Assembly: GCA_032622095.1 (NCBI GenBank)
Contig: CP136061.1
Location: 167,963,107 to 168,027,106 of the forward strand
DNA: 64,000 nt
Reading direction: 5' to 3'
Source: Siphonodentalium dalli
Taxonomy: Eukaryota > Mollusca > Scaphopoda > Gadilida > Siphonodentaliidae
Shown: positions 1 to 12,821 of the stretch, piece after piece
Layout of the letters: every line of letters begins with the position of its first letter
How positions within the stretch are numbered: the first letter of the stretch is position 1
Notes under the pieces: model-generated
Database searches by the model: none
The model's input: only the letters and a program-made list of their open reading frames with translations
Told to the model about the DNA's origin: nothing
Program-made: the position numbers and the translations under genes

Positions 1-343
1 GGGGTAAAAAATATTTGATTCGAGTCGAGGAACCCATCAAACAAAGCTCAGAGTTATTAGATATTGATTTTTGAAATTTGTTATTTTCTCGAGATGAGTA
101 CTAATAATTGCCTTCAACTTCGTAATATGCTCGAGATGTATACACCAAAACACTATTCAACCAGACAAGGATGGATAACTCTAAAATCAAGAGGTAATAA
201 TAACGCAATTTTGACTGTGATCTGGGCCAGAAAGTATTCCCGATAATGAAAAATAATAGATTTCTAAAATCGATATCTAAAAAATCTGAGCTTTGATGGG
301 TGGCTTCCTCGACTCAAATCAAATATTTTTGACCCCCGAAGTC
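1..343. repeat. Foldback/MITE-like inverted repeat, left end cut by window
   Basis: Bases 1-90 are matched in inverted orientation by about 258-340. Both arms share the core TTTGATT(C/T)GAGTCGAGGAA (read on the plus strand in the left arm) and the adjoining CATCAAA and AAGCTCAG blocks. The arms are about 85 bp and imperfect, enclosing about 165 bp without a convincing ORF. The outer flank at 332-395 has relatives near 54,195-54,330, partly inverted, so this is a dispersed family. No transposase or target duplication can be read because the left edge lies at the window start. Confidence 0.6.
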
Positions 344-711
344 ATTGAAATAGTAATTGAGAGGAGTTTTATCGGATTGAGTACCTTTAAGTTACAAGTG
401 AAAACTAAAAAATTCAATTTCAAAAGATATTAAAATAACTACTGGTACATTGATCTAATCATATGTGCTCAATACCATTTTTTTTTTTTTTTAATTTGGT
501 TCAAATATTGATTTTGTATTAAGGATAATATGAAATTTGATGGAAACAGAAAATTGACAAATTGAAAAATGGGGGACCTATTTTCTGTTCACCATAAAAA
601 CTACATGTATTGGGCGATTGGAACTATAAACAGAGTTGAGACAAAACCTTAAAAACAACAATCCATGAGTCTGATGAATAAATTCAATATTAAATAAATT
701 GTCTTTTTCAG
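344..711. other. Intergenic, no gene seen
   Basis: AT-rich sequence with a T-run at about 479-492. No convincing ORF. The last bases before 712 form a pyrimidine tract ending in AG, a plausible splice acceptor for the candidate exon that follows. Confidence 0.5.
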
Positions 712-868
712 AGAAGTTCTGAGTTATAGGAAAAGGCCACAAATGCAGGAGATGGCATCTAAGATGCTCACATCTGTGAATGGATCACCATGGAAATTTA
801 AGGGGACCATATCATTTCCATTGACCCAAAATACCCTGCAAATGCAAGTTGGTTTAGGCTGGTCTAAA
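712..868 (+). CDS. Candidate 5' exon of the integrase gene (N-terminal helix-turn-helix half)
   Basis: A pyrimidine-rich tract and AG at 710-711 precede an open frame reading VLSYRKRPQMQEM and, further on, KGTISFPLTQNTL and QVGLGWSKI. In this integrase family a stretch beginning G(R/T)..(F/I).I....L and ending G..W..IA leads into a conserved LGVSR.T.Y segment; the next exon (1229) begins with VLGCSRSHVYNTL, so the two halves look like one DNA-binding helix-turn-helix. One oddity: the GT dinucleotides after WSKI (near 868-872) do not give a phase compatible with the phase-0 start of the next exon, and about two residues are missing. A non-canonical junction, a small intervening exon or a frameshift could explain this. 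The assignment is by pattern only. Confidence 0.4.
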
Positions 869-1228
869 ATTTTGTGTGGAATGTAATTCCACTTGTGTGG
901 AATGTGATTCCTCACCTGAAAATGTCAGACAACAAAATTACAACATATTTCTAGTGGGCAGATTACATAAGTATTTCATGCTCAATTTCAACAATATTGT
1001 TGTCAGTGATTATACTCTGAACATCCCTCACAAATTAAGAATAATGTTTAAACCTATACTTTCAAATTTAATGGAGAAAATACATGCAGGAGTAAATGAT
1101 TTATTAGTTTTTTGTAGCAACTCTGTTATTTAATATTGTCAAGGACATAGATCATAATTTTAAATAGTTCCGGTCTTTATGGTCCCCATTGTATTTATTC
1201 ATAAAACCTTTTTCTCTTCTGTATAAAG

Positions 1229-4071
1229 GTTTTGGGCTGTAGCCGAAGTCATGTTTACAACACCCTTTATGCCAAAGGAGAAAAGCAGAGAGACAAATAT
1301 TCAAATATTTCAAACACAGATTTGGACCAGATTGTTACAACTTTACATGAGAAGCATCCAAATGCTGGAGTAAAGGTAAGACTAACGATATTAAACTGAT
1401 GTGAAACAATCCGATAGGGTGATCAAATAGAAATGGAGAATAATCATGCTCAAAGTACCGGTCGTTATTTTTACAAATATTATATCCAAATTGACAACAC
1501 AATCCATCATTCTTATACATTAATTAATTGCAGTGACTGTCGATGGCAAAATCGTTTTTGTTAGTTGAGTGAGCATAGTTCAGACGATGTTTTCTGTGGA
1601 GTGGTATTGATTTGCTTCAAGTCACTACATTGTACATCCAGAGAGCTTTTGTTGTTTTTTTTTACTAGTATTACAAATTAAATTTTTGCAGTTTTTTAAT
1701 GAAAGAGCGAAGTGTTTTTAAGTGTATTATTGCAGTGATTATACATACAAAATACTTAGATATTATTATGATAATGCATGGGTCTCTGCTTGGCTTTTCA
1801 AATTTGTGGACATTGTCGCCTTATTGTGCCACTAGCATCAGCCTTAATTTCAACCCCTTCTATACTCAGTTGACGCTCCCACTCAGTATTAAAAGTCAGT
1901 GGAATGGTCTATTGTTCATTTTTAAGTATGTTCAGGTTATAAATAGAAGAACAGAAGGATTCATATTCATTGCTGGAAAATGTTCAGATAATAAGTTTAA
2001 CAAAACAGCCAATTGTCGTTAACTACTCATCAATGAGATTTTAGTATAAAATGATTAAGGGAGAAATATGAAATAATTCCTCTTCAATTACAGATGATGA
2101 TGGCATATTTAATGACAAGTGGTTTCAATGTTCAAAGAGAAAGAGTAAGGCAATCACTCAGGAGAATAGATCCTGCATCGGTAGCATCTCGCTGGTCCAG
2201 AACAGTTGTCAGACGACGCTACTTTGTACCCCATCCAAATAGCTTGTGGCACATGGATGGTCACATGAAGCTTGTTCGGTAAGTAAACTGCAATGTCCCA
2301 TACTATCTGCATACTAGTTAATACTCATACTAATTAAAATCCTTATTATCTGGTTCATTCCACTACCGTATATGATATATGGTTTTACCCAGAACTATAA
2401 CTTCCACAGAATTTTTCATGTTTAAAGTTTTTATCAATATTCTTCCCCCTACCATATTTTACCAGTGTTCAAATTTGGAGTTACCATACCACTCCTTATT
2501 GTGCAAATTGGCATTAAATATCTGTCATTTGATTACAGATACCATCAATCAATTTATAATGGCATCATAAAACTTCCATCTTGATAAGTATCGACTATTA
2601 GACTTCATATAGGACATTATCACTGAGCCATTTGACCCATGCATTAATGCTCTAAGTAATGGACTCCTTAACCACAGCAGAATTATGGGTAACTTTTCAG
2701 GATTTAGTCGGAAATATGGTTTGTTGCCATTCATCGGAAAGCTTAAGGAGTCCATTACTTAGGGCAAGTAGAACAAGAGCTGTAATTCTGGTAAAAATTA
2801 ATGGATAAAAACCATAGTATCTGGGTATCCTTTCCACCAACATGTGCTATCACCGTGACAAAGGACAACAAAATCCGATAATCAACACCCAGCTTTTCAA
2901 GCTGATATATTCTTTCAGACACAAATTTCCAAGTCAAACAAGGGTCATAACTGGCAAAAATTAATGCACGAAACCCATAGTATGTGGATATCCTTTCCCC
3001 AACATGTGCTATGCCAAAGAACAATGAAATCCAATAATAAAGACATCCACAGAATGTTTGTTATGGACGCATTGTCCAGCAAAGGGCCATAATGCTGGAA
3101 AAAAATTGCACTATGTGGAGATCCTTTTCAAAATGCTGGTCTACTGGCATACCAAAGGACATCCAAATTGGACTATCAATACTTGAGCTGTGTTGAGAAA
3201 TGTTTGTTATGGACAGACGGCTCGATGGACAGACGTCTCCAATTTATTCCCCCGAATCCTCCTTCAGCGGGTTGGGGGCATAATAAGTATGTGGATATAC
3301 CCCATTATTATTACCATCCCATCATTTTATTTCAGATGGGGCTTGGCAACGCATGGTTGTGTGGATGGGAAAACTAGGATGATTACATATATGAAATGTT
3401 CAACTGATAACTCATCGTCAACTGTTTTGGAATCATTTCTTCAAGCTGTGCTTGCATATGGAGTGCCATCGAGAGTGAGGTCTGATTATGGAGGCGAGAA
3501 TGTCCAGGTTGCTGTTTTAATGAATATATTGAATGACGAAAGTATGAATAATAGTCATCTGACGGGAGAGAGCGTTCATAATCAGAGGATTGAAAGAATG
3601 TGGAGAGATGTGTACAAGGAAGTTGTTGAGAAGTATTATTTATTGTTTTATTCTTTTGAAGATGAGAATGTTCTGGATCATGGTGATGATGTACATAAAT
3701 TTTGTTTACATTATGCTTATATTGATTGTATAAATGCAGATTTACAAGCTTTCATGCAGGCGTGGAATTCTCATAAGTTATCTTCAGAACAAAATATGTC
3801 TCCAGAACAGCTTTGGATTCAAGGCACAATTGGTAGAATTGATAATAACTCAATTGCTGAGGACATTAGAAGGAGAGTTCAAGATTTCACCAGTACTAAT
3901 CAAGATAGTACACTTCAAGATGGAGCTGAACCAGATGCTGTCCATGTTTCTGGAGTCACCATCCCAGTTTCTGAAGCTCAGAGCAATGAAATTTTCCAAA
4001 GGACCTCAAACATTATAGATCCAAAAGATAAATATTTGGTGTGCAAGTCAATATTAGAAAGTCCCCAATGA
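1229..4071 (+). CDS. Integrase-core (rve) domain protein, at least three exons
   Basis: Exons are 1229-1375, 2094-2278 and 3336-4071. Junctions are canonical (AAG/GTAAG, CAG/ATG, CG/GTAAGT, CAG/A) and phases agree (0, 0, 2), giving 355 codons plus stop TGA at 4069. Exon 1 holds the helix-turn-helix end VLGCSRSHVYNTL. Exon 2 gives NAGVKMMMAYLMTSG and then HPNSLWHMDGH, with the first catalytic Asp at codon 2256. Exon 3 carries VRSDYGGENV (second Asp, 3484) and VHNQRIERMWRD (Glu, 3592); the spacing is exactly DX35E. A family-typical C-terminal block, FMQAWNSHKLS and MSPEQLW, follows. The family is the rve-fold 'integrase core domain' proteins common in fish and invertebrates, of retroelement/Ginger-like transposon ancestry. 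Whether this copy is a mobile element or a domesticated gene cannot be told here; I saw no terminal repeats. The lack of internal stops suggests recent constraint or youth. Confidence 0.85.
2765..3286 (+). repeat. Tandem-repeat cassette with microsatellite and terminal hairpin, in the integrase intron
   Basis: Three diverged core units of about 140-170 bp (related phrases near 2773, 2942 and 3083, each with a ...AT(A)A.....GG(C/T)(A)AAAA-type block) are followed by GGACAGACGGCTCGATGGAC at about 3212 and then a cap. In the cap TTATTCCCCC (3244) pairs with GGGGGCATAA (3274). The plan matches the other cassettes in the window. It ends about 50 bp before the exon at 3336. Spurious ORFs run through it. 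Confidence 0.6.
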
Positions 4072-4362
4072 AGTTGATTGTTTAGTTGGAAATTTACATA
4101 GCTGTGGCTTGAATAAGTAACTTCTAGATTCACATTTTTAGTGACATCTTGTTGACTTAATTATTTCAGTGACTTAAACTCAGAAGTTAGCACCCAACAA
4201 CAGTTCCACTGGTAGAATGTAGCAATCAACTAATTTTGTTGAAATTTCCAACCACATCGACTGTGCCATTTCAGAGAACACAACTATGCACAAATGAAAA
4301 TATTTACTACTTTATTCAGGACAAATTGTGTTTTTTTTCTGCCTACATGTATTTGAATATGA

Positions 4363-4368
4363 AATAAA
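4363..4368 (+). terminator. Polyadenylation signal AATAAA for the integrase gene
   Basis: AATAAA lies 292 bases after the stop codon in an AT-rich 3' flank. It is the first well-formed hexamer that I noted downstream. Confidence 0.45.
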
Positions 4369-4447
4369 TCAAAATAACTTATTAAACTTGGGCAAGATTA
4401 TATTATATCGAATCACTTAAAAGTGTTAATGCCAACCAAAAATTAAG

Positions 4448-4497
4448 TCACATGAATTCTTTCTACAGTTTATCACATGAATTCTTTCTACAGTTTA
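4448..4497. repeat. Perfect 25-bp direct duplication
   Basis: The 25-base unit starting TCACATGAATTCTTTC occurs twice in immediate succession (4448-4472 and 4473-4497) without mismatches. Confidence 0.9.
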
Positions 4498-4499
4498 TG

Positions 4500-5108
4500 T
4501 CCATATCAAGCTAACCAATTCTTTTCATATATAAATATCAATAATTATTAAATTTATTTTCGGATCACACAGCAAGGAGTTGTTCAACATAGATACTTAA
4601 AATATTAAATAAAATGACAGTATTATAGTACTATTACCATCATTTAATGTCCCATGCGTTTCTATGTATCTTTTAGAGGATGATAGAAATTCCAAGTTTC
4701 CAATCTTTAAAGCAAACTTGAAATTTATATCATATAGATAGAAATAAACTATATCATCCATTTCATAAATCGTCATCATTCATTAGTATCTGGTAACTAT
4801 AACTTGTTAGAAACATCTTGTTTAACAAATATTCAAATTGAATGTGTTTATAAAGAGATATTCTCAATTAAAAGTCACATACCGGTATAGATTATTACTG
4901 GCAAACAATATATAATTAAATCTTATAATGTTGTTTCCCAAAATTCTTTATGATGGTCATTCATTGTCAGACTAACAACTATCCACTTGAAATGATGGAC
5001 GACCATCATAAAATACTCTAATATTTACATTTGCTGTCCCACAGCCTTAGCGCTGGAACAGGGAAGAAATAATTTTGGTTTGTGATTTAAGCTGCTGCAG
5101 GCTGTTGA
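4500..5108. other. Intergenic, AT-rich, nothing recognised
   Basis: No ORF with coding character and no strong repeat seen. A 60-codon minus-strand ORF at 4597-4779 has no features of a gene. Confidence 0.4.
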
Positions 5109-5519
5109 TCATGCCATGAATTTCTACTCTGGATACTACCAAGGAGATCATATTCCATATTTCTTTGTTAATATACTTGTTCCTTAATTAATAATAATCT
5201 AATTTACAGTAGGAAGTGGTTCCAGCTTGAGATTTCATGATTTTTGTGAGCTGTTATTGAAGTAAACTTTGAATTGATTACCTAGGAGAATTTCCGTTAC
5301 AGTGAGTGACGCAAAGCAAAATCGCCTCCCCAAAGTCACTTAAATCATACAATTTCAAGCTGGGACCTTCACCTACTGTGAAATAGGTATAGCAACAGGT
5401 ATTATATATTAATAATTTTATTCATTCAATAAATTCATTGTTTTCAAAGTTCCCATGTTTTAAAATTGTGGAATATGATCTCTATAGGCATAGCCAGTTA
5501 GAGATTAATGACATGATCT
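5109..5519. mobile_element. MITE with about 50-bp terminal inverted repeats, copy 1
   Basis: The left end GATCATGCCATGAATTTCTA and the segment up to TGGTACTACC..GGAGATCATATTCCA are mirrored at 5469-5519, which in reverse complement begins GATCATGTCATTAATCTCTA and ends AGATCATATTCCA. A second copy in opposite orientation lies at 39795-40316 and shares internal blocks (GCGATTTTGCTTTGC-like, a CC(T/C)AGGTAAT(C/T)AATTC block, and AGCTGGGACC). No ORF, so non-autonomous. The superfamily is not assigned because no clean target duplication is visible. Confidence 0.75.
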
Positions 5520-6634
5520 ACTGCTGGCTGGTGCCACCAAAGCTCACCATGAAATACAAAGTCTAGGAATAGATCTCTAATTTATAAATATATTATTTTT
5601 GCTAGAGAAAGTAACTATGAGTATAGTCAAGCAGTTTAATCAAATATATTGTCTAACAATGTATCAATTTCTCAAAATTAGAACTCTATCAAAACAGTTG
5701 CAGTCACTGGTGTATATTAATAGCATTTATGGTTTAAAAATCTAAACCATATGGTAAATTTATTTATTATATGCTAAACAGTAATTTATCTAAAAACAAG
5801 TTGTGGTTAAATAAATTTTAATACCCCCCAGACCGATTCACTTGTGTGTAGCAATGTACAATGTACATGCATATTTTAACATTCTTGTGAATCAGTAGAA
5901 TAACTTATTATTATAGTTATATTTAAAAATTGAATTTGAAATTCGACCCAATTATGGGGGAAATAACTCGAATACAGAAGTCTATTTATGCCCTGAGAAG
6001 ATGGCTAAATAAATATTCTGTGATTACATAATATTGAGCCCAAGGAGGGATTTGCTAGTTCACAAGACATGAGACAATTTCTCGTTCAATGGCTGTTTAA
6101 TTATCTTCATTAATCAGCCGAAATAATAAAATTGTGAAGGTGGGGACCAAAAAAGGGCCCCATACAATTAAGTCAAACAAGAGTAACAAATGTAATAAAA
6201 CATCATAACACATGAGAATAACAAAACTTAACAAAATAACCATACTGGGCGGGAGGGAGGGTCAAGAAACAATTACCGATGCCGAGATGTGTATGAATTA
6301 CTAATATAATATTTTAAACTACATAACTTTTGAATAACCTTCCCACGTCCAGAGAGAGATCTTACTGGTTTGCTAAATGGCGACTGATAAGGAAGGCCGC
6401 TCACGTGACCAAAAGTATAAATTACATTACGTACAGTCTCCACCAAAACTGACTGCAGGCAATCATGAAACCGATCGCCAGATCGTCTCAAACATAAAAA
6501 TGGTTATATATAACCTGCTATTATCTATTCAGCGGATGGTGAAGTGAACAGACAGTGATCAGCTGTTGACTTTTGATACATCTATTGAAGGCGATTGGGA
6601 GAAAATTTATCGTCTAAATGGTGAATTTCTTTGG
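5520..6634. other. Intergenic, no gene seen
   Basis: AT-rich sequence with no ORF of coding character. The short minus-strand ORF at 6273-6491 is serine/arginine-rich without a recognisable domain. Confidence 0.4.
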
Positions 6635-6805
6635 TAATGCATATAATAAAGAGAATATCTAGTGTTTTATTAATGCATAATGACAATTATGTCATTCGTA
6701 AATGAGACAAATGTTTATTTTACCAAACTAAACATTTGTCTCGCTCACTCATGACATAAATGCTGTATGCACTCAAAAAACTAGATATTCTTTTATATAT
6801 CATTA
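6635..6805. repeat. Small palindromic MITE-like foldback
   Basis: The left arm (6635-6717), containing AGAATATCTAGT and ATGAGACAAATGTTTA, is mirrored by 6728-6805, whose reverse complement reads AGAATATCTAGT and GCGAGACAAATGTTTA. The arms of about 75-80 bp leave only about 10 bp between them, so transcripts would fold into one long hairpin. Confidence 0.7.
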
Positions 6806-9800
6806 TTTCCATTCTGAATATTAAATGATAAGTCTCGTAGTAATCTTAAAGGGGTACTGTACACCAATTTCAATAAATCCCCAGTAATAACAATGATCTA
6901 ATATCAATAATACATAGAAAATCAAATTAATTTGACAGAAATTGGATTGGGCAACACGTGGAACACATGATCATGTAAAAAATAATATTGACGCGGAGCG
7001 TGAACTGAAGCCACTCAATGACTAGGGACTATATGCAGTAACTTAAATGAGTATGTAATTTTGCCATCGGCAAGGTATATAATATTACTTCATACGGTAC
7101 TGAACAGACTTTCAAATTATAAGTAAGTAAACAGAAAACAGACTCCATTGGCAGCATTTATTCCGCGGCTATAAGCCTATGGCTCGGGAACACTTTTTGT
7201 TCACTAAAACTGTATTTCTATATCACCACCCACATATATGCATGCACATATGAAATGCAACAAAATCAACATATATTACTTTATTACTATATGTACTACT
7301 GTAACTGAAACAGGGCCTTTATTCAGTGAAGGTGTGGCCTGCAGGCCATCTGTGCCCTTTGCACACATGCATTATGATCTTGAACAGGCTCCCTTTGGGA
7401 GATTTTACTCAGCAGCATATATAGGCCTATAAGACCATAGGCCCCTGCACTGCGGCCCATTTGCACACCTCCCGCCCATTTTGGTATTGTATCAACATTT
7501 TATACATAAAAATTTGCCATTACTCAGATATATACTCCTTCGAATCCACACTCAATGCACAACTTTCAAAGACAACATCCATTACTTATATTCACACTGA
7601 AGTGGCAAATGGAAAGACCATTTAGCACCCATTTTCAATGATGGCATAGAAAGTTTGAGTCTCCACTCTAAACCCCATGCACTTCCATGACAAAATCAAC
7701 ATGCATTTCAACTTTTATTCACACTCAACCTGAACTGACAAATTAAATTATATCACCCATTTCCAACAATGGGTTGAGCGCATGGAAATTTTGTCAAAAT
7801 ACAATAGCAATGCAAGTGTGGGTTTGTGTACATCACATGATGTCATTTGGACAAACGTTGTAACAAAATTAATAGTGTCTACTTGAAGCAAATACGGCAT
7901 TTGGGGGGACCAAGTTTGAACTCAGGTTCTCTTTGACCAATCGGCATGAAAGTTGTTAAGTCGTCTTCTATGATTAACTGTAGGCCTTGTTCCAAATTTG
8001 CTGAAAAGTTATAAACGCGCCAAAAGCGTGACAGAATTACAAACATGTAGATAGACACAAACAGATGACGGGTTATATATATATATATATATTAATTAAA
8101 TGCAATGACTATCAAAATTATTTGTGTTAGATTATTGCTGATAGTTGCCGCCCGAATCAATATGTAAATATTTAAAATTGGGCGTAGTTCAGATGATGTT
8201 TTCTATGAAGTGGTATGGTCGATTTCTTTGAAGTTTTCGGTGATGTTATTAGAATGCTACATTCCCCAGGTTGGCATAGCACCTGGGTAGGTACCCCATC
8301 AAGTCCATCAATGATCCATCATCTGGGTGGTATAGAATTGGCCCATCAATCATCATACACTTGGTCTCTCAGATTAAATAAACAATAAATTATAATTCAT
8401 TCTGCTGGTTGGCAGCAGGGACTACTGTAATTGTGTGTATCAGTGATATTTGTTTATCAACACATTTGAAATATTACCATTGTATCTGTGATACATTCAA
8501 GTGACGTACCAAAATTTTAAGTTTTAAGACTTTTGAAATTTTACGGATTAACATTATGTTTCGCAAAGTTAAAGGCATGGGTGTCTTCACAGTGGTATTG
8601 CTGTTAAAATAGTTACATCCATTAAACAGAAAGAATATTAAAATATAGACAGATTTTGTTCTTTATACCAATCATAAATTTTGTGTAAATAATATGATGT
8701 TGTCAAGTTTGTATGCAGTGTTATGTAAAAGAAAGCCAAATTCTGTTAAAGTACAGTATGTAAAGATCGTACAAAAGCAAAACACTCAACACCACAAAGT
8801 GGACTTTGGTTCAAACTGTATAGCATTAGCACTTTCTTATGATCCTTGCCACTCAAGATATCGTTTTTTGAATGGGTCGATCACTGTCAATCACTCTCTC
8901 AAAAAAATACCCTTTTGCTTACTCTTGATGTGCTGTATATAGACAAATTCTCAGCTCACACAAAGGGTGTTTTGTTGATAATGTCCCATTTATACCATCA
9001 TTATATTGTTTTACTATATTCTTGAGGACATTTTCATAATTTGGAAACTTGTTTATAAAATTATAACCTACAACCAAGGCTGTCCATGCCTTCCAACAAG
9101 TGCACCGCCCAGACTATCCCCCTGCCAAATTGACTTTCCTGTGAAGTTCATTCATTTGATTATGTGTCTTAATTTGAAAGATGTCTTAATCTGGCCTGTG
9201 ATGACTGAATAAAACTGGCATGATTACCAACAATTATTGAAGTTGGTTTATATTTGTTAGAGTTATCAAGGTGGACAAACAGCAAAAAATTACAAACTAA
9301 GGGTGATAACTCAGACAAAATGAAAATGCATACTCTGTCATTTGGCACTCTTTTGAAAGCAAAAAGAAACGATTGTCAGATAGCAAAGAAGGATAACTCT
9401 AAAATGGAAAATGTGAAAAATTCTAGTTCCTACGATATGAATATGCCAAGCTTTCCTGAATAGATAAATAGTCATTGTTCAATAGCCTATTAACAAGTTA
9501 TTAATCGTCAATGTGTGATTCTATTGCATTTCAACAGGGCTTTGCTGCATTTGTACTCTGTCCTTCACCCAGTGCAAAATCGTGCTTGTAGTACTAGTTT
9601 GTAAATACTTGTGATGAGGCGATTCATCCCTGGCTACATATTCTCATATTGACCAATGACTGACCGATCAGTATGCATATATTTTATTCTTTAATTTACT
9701 TTGTATATCTTAATCATATGTGTACTTAGTATACTAGTAAGATATATTTGTAGCTTGAAACTATTGATGTATTACAAACATTCACAGTCTACATAATTAT

Positions 9801-11010
9801 AGTCCCTACCAGGACACTCACATAATGCTAATGGTGCAAGTGATGAAATAAATTGGTCAAAGAGATTACTATCTCTTTATTCTTGTGTCATTTTTCATTT
9901 AAAGAGGCTTCACTGTACAAAATTTATGGCTCCAGATACTGGTATATATGAGTTATTGTATAATACTTCTTCATAATATTGAATAATCAATCAGTTTCTA
10001 ACTCAAATTACCCAATTACCCCTGTATTGTTCCCTGAAGAACAAGATGGGACATTTTTATAGTCTAAGACTCGGGACACAGCATGGGGTACTAGTAAATA
10101 TCAACGAATGCCATTGCCTGAATATAGGTGTCCTTTCACATCATGACCATAGATGTTGAAAGTGACATTAAATTGTTCTAGTTTTTTGTGGAAGGAACGA
10201 AGTCTTAAAGATGATCTATCTCTTTGTAAACATGTGTTATATTATATAATATAGTTACCGGGGTATAAAATATTAGATATGAATCAAAGACCCCTGTCCG
10301 GAAATTGATTAATATTCATTATATTTCAAATATTTTCGGGTCTAAAAACGTGTGACAGTTTAGCGAACGAACAATAGTGGTTATTGTTAACAGAGACCAG
10401 AATTTTTATTGTGTAATTTCGTCACAAATAAAAGTTAATTAGATTCTTTATCGCTTATAACAATGTAATAACACAATACAAACAAGCAACCTGGGATATT
10501 TGACACTTTGTGCATAGCTACAGGAACACCCTAATGATCTCTATCGCTATACGATATTGTCTGTTCTAAAAATAGATTAATAAAGTGTCCCACTTTGATA
10601 ATCATGTCATTGTCAAGCCTTGAAATAGCGTGTCTGTCTGTAGTTGATACAGGTGCAGAATTATGAGTACCACTAGGTCTTGGCTGAAAAAAAAAAGATA
10701 AATGTTTTAAGAATACATGTTATTTTAGGTTACTTTGGTTTGGGAGCGGGGTATAGGTGCTGGGTAAGAGTTCAAATAGTAAGTAGCCCAGTATTCATTT
10801 AGCTATGTCACTGTATCAATTCTAGATGACACGAAAAGACTGATTTGAACTAATGTGAAAATACAAGTATGTTACTAGGACAATTCTTGTTTTGTTTTTG
10901 TTTTTTTTTTAGGCTGAATTTATTAGTGAATTGATTTGATTGAGACAATAGTTGATAAGTGCTTAATAAAGTTGCAGAAGTACAAGAAATGATGTTTCCT
11001 TCTTGCATCC
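6806..11010. other. Intergenic DNA with scattered repeat fragments
   Basis: No convincing gene. An (AT)n microsatellite lies at 8074-8092. The segment 8095-8270 is a diverged relative of 1525-1640 (shared AGTTCAGA(C/T)GATGTTTTCT block), so both are copies of one dispersed repeat. A segment at 9380-9420 (AAGGATAACTCTAAAATGG) recurs at 63,150. ORFs of 60-82 codons here lack domain signatures. Confidence 0.45.
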
Positions 11011-11592
11011 CTCATGCCCCCCTTCTCCGGCGTCCCTGACTGGCCTAAAATTATTCACCTTGTAAGCTAGTGCATTCTTTAATACATGCGAGGCTCCCTA
11101 TGGGAAACTTGCATCTATAAGAAAATTCACGGGCATAGGATCTTTAATGCTGCAATAGTGCAGCTCCCATCATGAAAGGGTTAATCAGGGGTACGATGAC
11201 AGAAATACCACGTGCACAATATCGGTGTTGAATGAAAACTTGATATGGTATGAAGATGCCAGGCTTTATTTGCGCTTAAGCGCAAATAATCTAATGGAGA
11301 CTGAGAGCTTTGGTAACCATTAGATTATTTGCGCTTAAGCGCAAATAACTTATTTGCGCTTAAGCGCAAATAATCTGGAAACCTAACAGATTGACAGAGA
11401 TCTATGTATTATATGATGTTACAACACAATTGGGTTAATTATAGAACAGTTTAAAGTGATTCCCCTTATTCCAGTTACCATACATGCAAGTCTGGAAAAG
11501 ACCAATTCAACTGGTCTTAATATTAATGAGACCGATCGATCTAATTAATTTAAAATCCAATCATTGGTTAACTTGATACTAACCTCTTCCTC
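11011..11592. repeat. Local segmental duplication, copy A
   Basis: From CTCATGCCCCCCTTCTCCGG to CTAACCTCTTCCTC this segment is nearly identical to 12649-13311. The main difference is the number of 20-bp palindromes: three here, six in copy B. It includes a TTAA-type MITE right end (AAAGGGTTAA near 11,185). Confidence 0.85.
11268..11371. repeat. Palindrome array, cluster 1 (3 copies)
   Basis: Perfect 20-bp palindrome ATTTGCGCTTAAGCGCAAAT at 11268, 11327 and 11352. The first spacer contains AATCTAATGG...CCATTAGATT, itself a 10-bp inverted repeat. Confidence 0.95.
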
Positions 11593-12220
11593 AAAGAAAT
11601 GAGGAGGTTGATATTGATATTCTGTATGCATAAATATGAGTAGGCAACATACTATCCTAATGAGACTATGTTAATGAACTCAGGAATAAATTTGTTACTC
11701 CTCCAATTTGTGATAAATATCTAACTACACTCGGAAACTGCTTCATAGCCTATCATAAATTGATCTCCAGTGGATGGTAAAAAATGGTATGGGTCGGTAC
11801 AGTATACATGTGGATGATGGATTGGTTGGCATTATAGTCAGGAATAGTTTTGGAATTATGGTACAACTGGTATCTAACTGATTCATGAACAAACATCTAA
11901 GCTTGATAATGTTCAAAGATATTAATTGTTATATTCCATGTTTTGGAACAGAAATAGCCACGTACTATTAGAGCTCTATAACTATGAGTTGTATACTGAT
12001 TAAGATGGAAGTTAGAGAAACTTTGGGGGTAGGTGTCTAAAAATATGGTGGAAACAAATATTTTTTGCTGGCTTGGGGTGAAGGGTTCCCAAAATTGCCA
12101 GATGCAAACAAAACATAGCATACCTGCCTGCAATTTATTTTTTCTACCACCTCCCCCACATTATAAATACTTTGCAACATACACTAGTCCATGCTAGTAG
12201 TCAAATAATTCTGAAATGTA

Positions 12221-12821
12221 TTAACCTTTCCATGACTGGAGTTTCTTGAAATTTTGTAAATACCCTGTGCCAATGTATTCTCTAATATATGCAAGTCTTC
12301 CATAGGGAGCCTCGAATGGATTGAGTTAACTGGATTCAAATCGCAATTCACAATGCAATTTCCAATTTTGGCTTACCAATTATTTACAATGAAAAAACAT
12401 GTATTGGTATCGTAGGGAATACTATACAAAATCTACCAAGTGCTGCAAAATGTTATACAAATTTTAAAAATTAAATCGACCCCTGGAGCCTCACATATAT
12501 ACCTGTAAGATAATACATTGGCCTCAGGGAGGCCGGAAGCACGAAAGGGCAAGGGGGGCAAACGAGCCAGTAGGGCACCATTTGGGTCCCAATTAGACAC
12601 CCCGGGCCAGGGCAAGGGGGGGGGGGGGGGGGGGGGAGAAGTGCCCCCTCATGCCCCCCTTCTCCGGCGTCCCTGACTGGCCTAAAATTATTCACCTTGT
12701 AAGCTAGTGCATTCTTTAATACATGCGAGGCTCCCTATGGGAAACTTGCATCTATAAGAAAATTCACGGGCATAGGATCTTTAATGCTGCAATAGTGCAG
12801 CTCCCATCATGAAAGGGTTAA
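12221..12821. mobile_element. piggyBac-type (TTAA) MITE, probable
   Basis: TTAA at 12221 is followed by CCTTTCCATGACTGGAG, and AAAGGGTTAA closes at 12821; its reverse complement is TTAACCCTTTCATGATGGGA. TTAA target duplications with CCYT-type ends are characteristic of piggyBac-like elements. The interior has no transposase, only a 21-G run at 12616-12636 and a common GC-rich motif (CCCCCTTCTCCGGCG). Confidence 0.5.
12616..12636. repeat. Poly-G run (21 G)
   Basis: Longest homopolymer noted. Comparable runs: C18 at 15373-15390, G12 at 17507-17518, C17 at 25804-25820 and C14 at 34727-34740. Exact lengths are prone to sequencing error. Confidence 0.8.

Noticed and set aside
1699-2022. 107-codon ORF in the integrase intron
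   Set aside because: Lies between two well-supported exons, has no domain and no splice logic.
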